NCBI GenBank assembly: GCA_002704345.1
Contig: PAGD01000001.1
Span: forward strand, 1 to 9,167
Direction of reading: 5' to 3'
Origin: Rhodobiaceae bacterium
GTDB taxonomy: Bacteria; Pseudomonadota; Alphaproteobacteria; MED-G09
Length of the DNA: 9,167 bases
Shown: in pieces, positions 1 to 5,737 of the stretch
How the letters are laid out: the number at the start of each line of letters is the position of its first letter
Numbering within the stretch: the stretch's first letter is position 1
Program-made: the position numbers and the translations under genes
Notes under the pieces: generated by a model
Databases searched by the model: none
What the model was told of the DNA's origin: nothing
Seen by the model: only the letters and a program-made list of their open reading frames with translations

Positions 1-453
1 GGGTTATTAATTTTTACAATCTTGCAGCCTTGTTATTTCTTCTTGGGTGAGGGTGATTATTATTGGATGTTTCCAATTACTTTTATAGCTGGATTGGCTG
101 GATCAACTTTTCATCTTATCCCACATTCTATGAAAGCAGATGTTATAGATTATGATACTTATCTTACTGGTGAAGATAGAGCGGCTCAGTTTTTTGCAGC
201 ATGGTCGTTTGTTACTAAAATGGCTATAGCAATTGCACCATTTTTTGCTTTCACCTATCTTGATTTAATTGGTTTTGATTCTACTCCTGGCGCAATAAAT
301 AGCCCAGAACAAATTTTAGGTCTTAAAGTTTTATTTTGTTTAGGCCTGCCCTTATGTCTTTTACTTGCAATTTTATGTGTTCGTAATTATCCGATTACTC
401 AGGAAAAACAAGAAGAGATTAGATCGGAAATAAATGCTAAAAAACAGCAGTAG
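1..453 (+). CDS. MFS symporter, GPH/MelB type (C-terminal part)
   Basis: The frame is open from the first base, so the gene begins outside the window and about 150 C-terminal residues are visible. A TTG at base 22 is not a credible start, because the hydrophobic segment runs across it. Four hydrophobic stretches suited to membrane helices lie at visible residues about 1-15, 22-43, 64-87 and 104-128, followed by a charged cytoplasmic tail rich in Glu, Lys and Gln. The loop at visible residues 46-60 (ADVIDYDTYLTGEDR) matches the conserved A-D-x-x-D-Y-x-x-x-x-T-G-x-x-R loop of the glycoside-pentoside-hexuronide:cation symporter family (MFS_2). Members import sugars or other organic solutes with Na+ or H+; homologues are also found beside aromatic and terpenoid catabolic genes. 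It converges on the minus-strand operon with a 19-base gap and no convincing terminator hairpin. Its substrate and its link to the neighbouring catabolic genes are unproven. Confidence 0.85.
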   Translation, partial: GLLIFTILQPCYFFLGEGDYYWMFPITFIAGLAGSTFHLIPHSMKADVIDYDTYLTGEDRAAQFFAAWSFVTKMAIAIAPFFAFTYLDLIGFDSTPGAINSPEQILGLKVLFCLGLPLCLLLAILCVRNYPITQEKQEEIRSEINAKKQQ

Positions 454-472
454 CAAATTATATTAATAAAAT

Positions 473-991
473 TTAGGGTTTATGCATTTTTTCTCTGTGA
501 TAAACATCATCATCCTGTCGTTTGCCCCTATGACAATCTGAATCATCAAAATAAGGATCATTTGTTGGTTCAGTCCTTGACCAATCATTAACTTCTGATC
601 GATAGGCTATCTTCCAAACGCCATCTCTTCTCTCATAACGGTCAAGATATCTTCCAGCTATAATAACATCAGTGTTAACACCATTTTCAATGGTCTTATG
701 ATAAGCATTAAAATATATTTCACCATAGGCTGTATTTTCATCATCATCATCAAATTCAATTAATGAGTTTCCTATCATATGGTGATTAGCTATATGATCT
801 TTTAAGGCATCCATACAAAATGTTGCAAATGTATCAGGGTCAGTTTTAATAAATCCATAATCGCAATACGCATCTTCATGAAAAACTGATCTAAAGATAT
901 TTTTATCAAGGCGATCTAGGCCTCGCATATATTTACACGCAAGATCATAAATCTCGGATTTTGATATTACTTTTTCTAGTTTTTTTTCCAT
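473..991 (-). CDS. SnoaL/NTF2-like protein beside Rieske oxygenase
   Basis: This 172-residue protein has the pattern of the SnoaL_4 branch of the NTF2-like alpha+beta barrel fold. An N-terminal helix carries YMRGLDRLDK (21-30), then HEDAYCDYG (38-46), a His pair at 70-71, and the strand signature GRYLDRYERRDGVWKIAYR (113-131) followed by DW. The tail after about residue 140 is hydrophilic and His/Asp-rich. Family members include cyclases, dehydratases, isomerases and the small beta subunits of ring-hydroxylating oxygenases, so it could be a structural partner of the Rieske alpha subunit encoded just upstream or a separate enzyme on its product. The ATG lies three bases past the stop of the oxygenase gene. 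A GAGGAA ribosome site at 998-1003 (complement), six bases from the ATG and inside the end of that gene, fixes the start and implies coupled translation. A short GAT run gives four Asp at 81-84. It is the last gene of the operon. Confidence 0.85.
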   Translation of the reverse strand: MEKKLEKVISKSEIYDLACKYMRGLDRLDKNIFRSVFHEDAYCDYGFIKTDPDTFATFCMDALKDHIANHHMIGNSLIEFDDDDENTAYGEIYFNAYHKTIENGVNTDVIIAGRYLDRYERRDGVWKIAYRSEVNDWSRTEPTNDPYFDDSDCHRGKRQDDDVYHREKMHKP

Positions 992-994
992 AGT

Positions 995-2347
995 CTATTC
1001 CTCAAAATATGATTCAATCATTTCATGAAAACGATGAACTCGCTTTTCTTGTCCTGCAAAATATGCACCGTTGAAACCTCTGGAGCGAAGTCCATATTGT
1101 TGAAATATAAAGACGACTGCATCTTGATCAATAGTTTGACCAAGACTTTTTTCACCGTGATCAAAAACATCAGGCTCTAAAGCAAAGCTCCCTCTTTCAT
1201 GAATACCAATGGTACTTCTAATAGGCGATGTTTCATTTTTAGGATTACTTGCATACCACCAGTTATCAAATACACATTTTTCTGGATCTGTTGGGTGTGG
1301 TCTCGCTCTTAAGAAATGAAATCCATCAGCCCATAATGAAACCGCAAAGTTTGGAAATAGGGTGTAATGAAACGCATCCGTAAGTTGTTCATCATAAAGA
1401 TTATCGTAATGAGTATAGCCTCTTTTACCCCCCAACTTTCTTTTTGCTTTTTGGATTGCTTTTCTTGTATCAATACCTCGCCCAGTAAATTCACTTGGGT
1501 CAAGCTCCCAATCTTTCATAACTGTTGCCAAAGGGTCCTCAATTAATCCACCTTCTTCAAAAGACCCGGCAGGACCATAACCTGCTTGCATAATCATTCT
1601 ATTATGTCCTTCTTCAGATAGATCAAATTGAGTATTTTTATAGCTAGTATCAACTCCGCTTGGCATTCTCTTTTTGGTAACTGCCTTTTCTGGAGCATGA
1701 ACAGTATTGAGATGATAAGATTCATTAAAGTTATCCAAAATAATCTTCCAATTACAAGGCATATTAACTGTTTGAGCTACATAACGTTTCCATTTATGGA
1801 TTTCGTATGCTTCCCAATCCTCCCATATTGGTCCAAGCCACTCTCTAAGAGAACATGCATTCTGATCCATATTTATCCAAATAAATCCAGCGAATGTTTC
1901 AGTTTTAACTTCCTCTAATTTTAAATTTTGACAAGGGTCTCCTTGGGGGAAATCTTCTGAATCTTGAGCTTCAAGAAGTTTTCCATCTTTTCTCCATTTC
2001 CAGCCATGATAAGGACAATTAAATGTCTCAGTTGTTCCCACATCATTGAATGTAAGACGAGCCCCTCTATGTTGACATACATTATAGAAAGACTTTATTG
2101 AGCCATCATCTTGTCTAACCATTAAAAAGCTCTCTTTTCCAAAATCTTCCATTTGATAATCACCGGCATTTGGAATTTCTTCTTCACGTCCTAGTAGCAA
2201 CCAGATCTTCGGCCACATATATTCCCATTCTTTTTGCATGAACTCATAAGAATTATATCTTTTACCATCAACAGGAAGGTTTTTTAGATCTAGGTTTTTC
2301 CAACCTTTAAAATTTTTACTTTCATATTTCTTATCTATTGCACTCAT
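995..2347 (-). CDS. Rieske non-heme iron ring-hydroxylating oxygenase, alpha subunit
   Basis: This 450-residue protein has both domains of a Rieske oxygenase alpha subunit. The [2Fe-2S] motif C-x-H-x17-C-x2-H is exact (C91, H93, C111, H114). The catalytic domain carries NWKIILDNFNESYHLNTVH (199-217), giving mononuclear iron ligands H212 and H217, with D409 in the C-terminal QDAVVFIFQQYGLRSRGF stretch as likely third ligand. The residue that relays electrons between the Rieske cluster and iron is E209, where naphthalene dioxygenase has Asp; Glu also occurs in choline- and carnitine-monooxygenase-like members. The stretch LTDAFHYTLFPNF (322-334) followed by RARPHPTDP is typical of a ring-hydroxylating subfamily. 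It would insert one or two oxygen atoms into a cyclic substrate using electrons from a separate reductase, which is absent here. Its ATG shares one base (TAATG) with the preceding gene's stop, and an AAAGG ribosome site at 2354-2358 (complement) supports this start. Substrate unknown. Confidence 0.95.
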   Translation of the reverse strand: MSAIDKKYESKNFKGWKNLDLKNLPVDGKRYNSYEFMQKEWEYMWPKIWLLLGREEEIPNAGDYQMEDFGKESFLMVRQDDGSIKSFYNVCQHRGARLTFNDVGTTETFNCPYHGWKWRKDGKLLEAQDSEDFPQGDPCQNLKLEEVKTETFAGFIWINMDQNACSLREWLGPIWEDWEAYEIHKWKRYVAQTVNMPCNWKIILDNFNESYHLNTVHAPEKAVTKKRMPSGVDTSYKNTQFDLSEEGHNRMIMQAGYGPAGSFEEGGLIEDPLATVMKDWELDPSEFTGRGIDTRKAIQKAKRKLGGKRGYTHYDNLYDEQLTDAFHYTLFPNFAVSLWADGFHFLRARPHPTDPEKCVFDNWWYASNPKNETSPIRSTIGIHERGSFALEPDVFDHGEKSLGQTIDQDAVVFIFQQYGLRSRGFNGAYFAGQEKRVHRFHEMIESYFEE

Positions 2348-3138
2348 TATTTACCTTTAAATTTTGGTTTTCTTTTTTCTTCAGATGCTAAAATAGCCTC
2401 TGCATGATCCTCACTTGTTCTGGCAAAGGCCATATGAGAGGAAATTAAATCAAGGCTAGTATTTAGGTCCATATTAACATTTTGATAAATTAACCTTTTT
2501 ATAACCCTAACAGGGATTGGAGCTTGATCTAAGACATTACTCACCCATTCTCGTGTTTTTTTCATTAACTCTTCTTGCGAAAATATTTTATTTATTAAAC
2601 CAATTCTTAATGCTTCATCGGCATCTATCACATCGGTTGACCAGAATAATTCTAGTGCTTTTGACGTTCCAACAATACGCGGCAGGAAATAAGTACCTCC
2701 ATTTCCTGGAACTAAACCAAATGCTGCGTATGAAGCTCTAAAAATAGCATTTTTAGAAGCAAACCTAATATCACAATGAAGACTCATATCCATTCCAGCA
2801 CCTGTTGCCATACCATTTACAGCAGCAACTATAGGCTTCTCTATTAATGCAGTTCTTTTGGCAACTCTTTGGAAATGATCCCAAAAATGATTTTTTGTCT
2901 CAAGTGGATCTATTTTATTATTTGCACCAAGGTTTGCTTTATCACCACCAGCACAAAAAGCTTCACCAGCACCAGTTAATATAACAGCAGAAATATCATC
3001 ATTATCTCTACACTCATCAAGTATTTCTACCCACTCATTAACCATATTTGCATTAATAGCATTTTTTCTTTCAGGTCTATTTAAAGTAATTGTCGCTATT
3101 TTATCTTGGACATCTAAAAGTATAGGTTTTTCTGACAT
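2347..3138 (-). CDS. Crotonase-fold (enoyl-CoA hydratase/isomerase) protein
   Basis: At 263 residues this is full length for the crotonase family, which stabilises acyl-CoA thioester enolates. The CoA/oxyanion-hole segments are clear: RPERKNAIN (21-29), FCAGGD (61-66) and NGMATGAGMDM (108-118), with PGNGGTYFLPRIVG at 144-157. The two acid residues of classical hydratases (E144 and E164 in rat mitochondrial enoyl-CoA hydratase) align with D117 and Y137. It may therefore be an isomerase, a ring-opening C-C hydrolase or another crotonase activity rather than a standard hydratase. The C-terminal part carries the usual trimerisation helices (about 200-250). An AAGGA ribosome site at 3145-3149 (complement) overlaps the TAA of the upstream SDR gene, and its own stop overlaps the oxygenase start, so it is embedded in a coupled operon. 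Family assignment is firm; the reaction is not. Confidence 0.93.
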   Translation of the reverse strand: MSEKPILLDVQDKIATITLNRPERKNAINANMVNEWVEILDECRDNDDISAVILTGAGEAFCAGGDKANLGANNKIDPLETKNHFWDHFQRVAKRTALIEKPIVAAVNGMATGAGMDMSLHCDIRFASKNAIFRASYAAFGLVPGNGGTYFLPRIVGTSKALELFWSTDVIDADEALRIGLINKIFSQEELMKKTREWVSNVLDQAPIPVRVIKRLIYQNVNMDLNTSLDLISSHMAFARTSEDHAEAILASEEKRKPKFKGK

Positions 3139-3147
3139 GTTTTTTCC

Positions 3148-3936
3148 TTAAAAAGTTGTATTATCAATACCACCATCAATCACTAAACTTTGACCAATGA
3201 CATATGTTGCTTGTTCACTGCAAAACATTGCCACAAAATCTCCAAAATCCTGTGAGGTGCCAAATTTTCTTGCAGGTATCCTCCATTTTTTTGCGAACTC
3301 AAAAATTTCCTCATCATATGAAGTCCCGTTTTCTTCTGCTAGTTTTTGATATCTTTCTCCAGTTGCAGCTGTATGATGCATTCCAGGTAAAATATTATTT
3401 ATTGCAACATTATGCCTTGCAACTTTTTTAGAAACTGCAACAGAATAATTTACTAACGCTGCTCTTGGGCCTCCTGATAATATTCTTACTTCAGCAGGTG
3501 TTTTTGCTGCACCAGTTCCAATATTAACAATTCTTCCCCATTTTCTCTTTACCATACCGGGAATTAATTCTTTCATAAATGAAACTGGACTTAGAAGAGA
3601 GACCTCCAATGTTTGCCTCCAGTCGTCTGGAGAAATACTCTCGTAGTCAGGTGTATGCATTGGAGGTGTACATGTTCCTACTAAAATATCTGGGTTGGGA
3701 CATGCTTTTATTATTTTTTCTCTTCCCTCATCAGTACTATGATCGGTGGCTACTGCAACAACATTTACACCAGTTTCTTTTCTTATTTCTTCACAAGTAT
3801 TTTCAAGCCTTTCTTCTCCCCGAGATGATATGACTAGGTCAACACCTTCTCTGGCAAGAGCAATTGCGCTACCTTTTCCCATTCCAGCACTTCCACCATT
3901 TATGATAGCTTTCTTACCTTTAATACCTAAATCCAT
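3148..3936 (-). CDS. Short-chain dehydrogenase/reductase-fold protein, divergent active site
   Basis: This 262-residue protein is a classical-size SDR with a Rossmann fold. The N-terminal nucleotide motif is NGGSAGMGKG (13-22), equivalent to TGxxxGxG, and the C-terminal part has NNILPG (180-185) and VIGQSLVIDGG (246-256) as expected. The active-site region differs from canonical enzymes. The central NNAG motif is replaced by GTCTPP (87-92). The usual catalytic Ser position appears to be Thr141 or nearby. The YxxxK pair is replaced by S154-x-x-x-R158, judged by alignment of GPRAAL with the usual sKaAL. An SDR subgroup with LSxxxR at this place exists, so this is probably inherited rather than decay. 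It is the first gene of the minus-strand operon. The ATG at 3936 is preceded only by a weak GGGGCGAG element (3941-3948, complement). It could oxidise or reduce a ring alcohol/ketone by an altered mechanism, or only bind nucleotide. Confidence 0.9.
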   Translation of the reverse strand: MDLGIKGKKAIINGGSAGMGKGSAIALAREGVDLVISSRGEERLENTCEEIRKETGVNVVAVATDHSTDEGREKIIKACPNPDILVGTCTPPMHTPDYESISPDDWRQTLEVSLLSPVSFMKELIPGMVKRKWGRIVNIGTGAAKTPAEVRILSGGPRAALVNYSVAVSKKVARHNVAINNILPGMHHTAATGERYQKLAEENGTSYDEEIFEFAKKWRIPARKFGTSQDFGDFVAMFCSEQATYVIGQSLVIDGGIDNTTF

Positions 3937-3968
3937 AAACTCGCCCCAAACATTTATATAATTGTTTA

Positions 3969-3974
3969 ATTATA
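3969..3974 (-). promoter_or_regulatory. Candidate -10 box for the minus-strand operon
   Basis: Read on the complement, these bases are a perfect TATAAT, about 32 bases upstream of the SDR start codon, which would give a leader of roughly 25 bases. At 17-18 bases upstream there is only a poor -35 (TCAATA at 3993-3998). In such AT-rich DNA the hexamer could occur by chance, so this is a weak call. Confidence 0.3.
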
Positions 3975-3994
3975 ATTTTAGATTAAGTAATTTA

Positions 3995-4007
3995 TTGAAA
4001 ATTTCAA
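3995..4007. repeat. Inverted repeat TTGAAA-N-TTTCAA, possible operator
   Basis: Two perfect 6-bp arms (3995-4000 and 4002-4007) flank a single base. The arm read on the complement resembles a -35 hexamer (TTGAAA) but has no well-spaced -10. It lies between the two divergent starts and could bind a dimeric repressor or activator acting on the minus operon. An AT-rich chance palindrome cannot be excluded. Confidence 0.3.
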
Positions 4008-4030
4008 AATAAATATCTAATTTTTTATAT

Positions 4031-4059
4031 TTGTTTCCATTTTTTTATCTAGATAAAAT
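4031..4059 (+). promoter_or_regulatory. Candidate sigma-70-type promoter for the plus-strand operon
   Basis: The -10 candidate TAAAAT (4054-4059) matches the TATAAT consensus at five of six bases. It is preceded after a 17-base spacer by TTGTTT (4031-4036), which matches only the TTG half of the -35 consensus. Transcription would begin near 4066, giving a leader of about 30 bases before the ATG at 4097. The weak -35 and overlap with the 4043-4058 palindrome suggest regulated rather than strong constitutive use. No experimental support is available from sequence alone. Confidence 0.4.
4043..4058. repeat. Perfect 16-bp palindrome overlapping the -10, possible operator
   Basis: TTTTATCTAGATAAAA is identical to its reverse complement, with the CTAG centre at 4049-4052. 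It covers most of the spacer end and five bases of the TAAAAT -10 candidate, the position where a dimeric repressor would block polymerase. The core ATCTAGAT is less AT-biased than the flanks, which makes pure AT-skew a poorer explanation. The cognate regulator is not in the window. Confidence 0.45.
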
Positions 4060-4083
4060 ACAATATATTCATTAATGTCGGGC

Positions 4084-4090
4084 AAGGAGA
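4084..4090 (+). promoter_or_regulatory. Shine-Dalgarno site AAGGAGA
   Basis: AAGGAGA lies six bases before the ATG at 4097, close to the consensus. It is the strongest ribosome site in the window and fixes the start of the FAD-dependent dehydrogenase, the first gene of the plus-strand operon. Confidence 0.8.
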
Positions 4091-4096
4091 TAGTAG

Positions 4097-5737
4097 ATGG
4101 ATAAAGAATATGATGTTGTAATTTTAGGCTCAGGCGCAAGTGGAATGATGTCCGCAATAACTGCTCATGAGAATGGGTCTTCTGTTGGACTTTTTGAAAA
4201 GCAATCTCTTGTAGGAGGGACTGCTGGTGTTTCAGGTGGTATTATATGGGCTCCCATGAATAGTCACATGAAAGCAAAAGGTATTGAAGATCATAGGAAT
4301 AAAGCGATTGATTATTTCATGTCTCTATCACACGGCGATATTAATCAAAATTTATTAGAAGCATTTATTGATAATTGCTCTGAGGCACTTGATTTTCTTG
4401 AAAGTAAAACAGATGCTAAATTTTCAATACTTGAGGGATATCCTGATTATTACCTTGATCGACCAGGCGCAATAAAGGGTGGGGGTAGAGCCTTAGATAA
4501 TAATTTATTTGATTATTCAATTTTAGGTGAGTGGGCAAATAAAATTCGTAACAATGGTTCTCCTCTTCCAATGACACTTGGTGAAACACCTTTGGGTGGA
4601 GGTACAGGCATAGTTCCTGAGGATATTATGTCGGAACGTATTTCAAAGGACTCAAGAGGTTTTGGGCAAGCATTAGTGGGGGCCCTTTTAAAAGGCTGTC
4701 TAGATAGGGATATAGAGCCACAATTGAATGCAAAAACTAAAAGATTAATTAAAGAAGGAAACAGAATAACAGGAATTGAAATAGAGGTTGATAATAAGGT
4801 TGAAACAATAAATGCACGTCGCGGTGTAATTATAGCCACTGGAGGTTTTGAGTGGAACAAAGAACTCGTTAGCACCTTTTTAAGGGGCCCTTTAAACGCC
4901 CCTGCTTCACCACCAGGTAATGATGGCGATGGACTAATTCTTGCTCAGGAAGCTGGAGCAGCCTTGGGAAATATGACAAGTGCTTGGTGGTCTCCAGTTC
5001 TGTCAATTCCTGATGATGAGTGGAAAGAGGGCGGTCAAATGTCATCGCCAATTTTAATTGAAAGAACTCTTCCTCATTCGATAATGGTTAATAAGGCAGG
5101 TAAAAGATTTTGTAATGAAGCAACAAATTATTCTGCTTTAGCAGGAGCATTTCATTTTTTTGATCCCAATCAATATGGGTATCCAAATTTACCAGCTTGG
5201 ATAATTTTTGATTCTAATTTTAAAGATAAATATCCTTTTTCAACCATCATGCCTGGAGCAGATGCGCCAAATTGGATGAATAGTGCTGATACACTCAACC
5301 AATTAGCTGAAAAATTAGATATTAATATTGATAACTTTACTGAAACTGTTGATAATTTTAATAATTATGTTGATGAGGGAAATGATAAAGAATTTTCAAG
5401 AGGTGAGAGCGATTACGATTCTTTTTATGGCGACAGATCCCAAGAAGGTGTTTTTTCGACACTGGGAAAACTCAATAAGGCACCTTATTACGCTGTTGAA
5501 ATCAATATCGGTGCATTAGGCACTAATGGGGGCGCAAGTACAGATTCATCTGGAAGAGTTTTATCTGCCTCTGGAGAGATTATCCAAGGTCTCTATACCG
5601 TTGGTAATGCTATGGCAGGCAGTACGGGCTCCGTTTATGCTGGAGCAGGTGGAACTTTAGGACCTGCCCTAACTTATGGCTTTCTTGCTGGGAAGCATGC
5701 AGCTGGTAATAACTTTTTTAATTCTGAGGACAATTAA
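4097..5737 (+). CDS. FAD-dependent dehydrogenase, 3-ketosteroid-delta-1-dehydrogenase-like
   Basis: This 546-residue flavoprotein belongs to the FAD_binding_2 (fumarate reductase/KstD) class. The dinucleotide motif is GSGASG (11-16), with E34 at the end of the second strand to bind ribose. GGTAGVSGGIIWAPMN (40-55) follows, then the second FAD strand IIATGGF (245-251). The C-terminal FAD segment is GLYTVGNAMAGSTG (498-511) and GAGGTLGPALTYGFLAG (516-532). Tyrosines sit where Rhodococcus KstD has its active-site residues: Y118/Y119 in YPDYY, Y345 after RFCNEATN, and Y514 with G518 in YAGAG. This alignment is from memory. KstD enzymes introduce a 1,2 double bond in the A-ring of 3-ketosteroids; relatives act on other cyclic ketones. 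There is no signal peptide and no heme motif, so it is unlike periplasmic flavocytochrome fumarate reductases. It opens the plus operon, and its TAA overlaps the next ATG (TAATG). Confidence 0.88.
   Translation: MDKEYDVVILGSGASGMMSAITAHENGSSVGLFEKQSLVGGTAGVSGGIIWAPMNSHMKAKGIEDHRNKAIDYFMSLSHGDINQNLLEAFIDNCSEALDFLESKTDAKFSILEGYPDYYLDRPGAIKGGGRALDNNLFDYSILGEWANKIRNNGSPLPMTLGETPLGGGTGIVPEDIMSERISKDSRGFGQALVGALLKGCLDRDIEPQLNAKTKRLIKEGNRITGIEIEVDNKVETINARRGVIIATGGFEWNKELVSTFLRGPLNAPASPPGNDGDGLILAQEAGAALGNMTSAWWSPVLSIPDDEWKEGGQMSSPILIERTLPHSIMVNKAGKRFCNEATNYSALAGAFHFFDPNQYGYPNLPAWIIFDSNFKDKYPFSTIMPGADAPNWMNSADTLNQLAEKLDINIDNFTETVDNFNNYVDEGNDKEFSRGESDYDSFYGDRSQEGVFSTLGKLNKAPYYAVEINIGALGTNGGASTDSSGRVLSASGEIIQGLYTVGNAMAGSTGSVYAGAGGTLGPALTYGFLAGKHAAGNNFFNSEDN

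Larger units (their letters stand above)
3937..4096. promoter_or_regulatory. Divergent intergenic control region
   Basis: These 160 very AT-rich bases separate the two divergent operons and are the only sizeable non-coding stretch in the window. They must hold the promoters of both first genes unless distant ones are used. Two short perfect inverted repeats, at 3995-4007 and 4043-4058, and promoter-like hexamers on both strands lie within it. No riboswitch-like structure or small gene was seen. No regulator gene is adjacent, so any trans-acting factor is encoded elsewhere. Confidence 0.75.

Noticed and set aside
454..472. Possible bidirectional terminator between the converging transporter and SnoaL genes
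   Set aside because: The 19 bases are AT-only apart from two bases and give no GC stem followed by a T run on either strand; termination must occur inside the opposing gene or by another mechanism.
740..751. GAT triplet run encoding four Asp in the SnoaL protein, considered as a contingency repeat
   Set aside because: Only four codons long and in-frame changes would merely alter an acidic loop; too short to suggest slippage control.
473..991. Assignment of the SnoaL protein as a ketosteroid delta-5 isomerase
   Set aside because: The fold is shared, but the protein is longer and carries the SnoaL_4 signature; the isomerase Tyr/Asp catalytic set could not be placed with confidence.
995..2347. 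Assignment of the Rieske protein as KshA (3-ketosteroid 9-alpha-hydroxylase oxygenase)
   Set aside because: At 450 residues it is longer than typical KshA, with a different C-terminal pattern more like ring-hydroxylating dioxygenase alpha subunits; proximity to a KstD-like gene alone is not enough.
3746..3961. Plus-strand frame running out of the SDR gene into the intergenic region
   Set aside because: It is antisense to the nucleotide-binding end of the SDR, has low-complexity composition and shows no family pattern.
4513..4875. Open reading frame of 120 codons on the minus strand inside the flavoprotein gene
   Set aside because: It lies wholly antisense to a strongly conserved FAD enzyme, has no ribosome site and no recognisable domain; it is a by-product of the coding frame.
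4880..4893. GGGGCCC-containing near-palindrome
   Set aside because: It is within a coding stretch of the flavoprotein (FLRGPLNAP), is imperfect, and has no promoter or terminator context.
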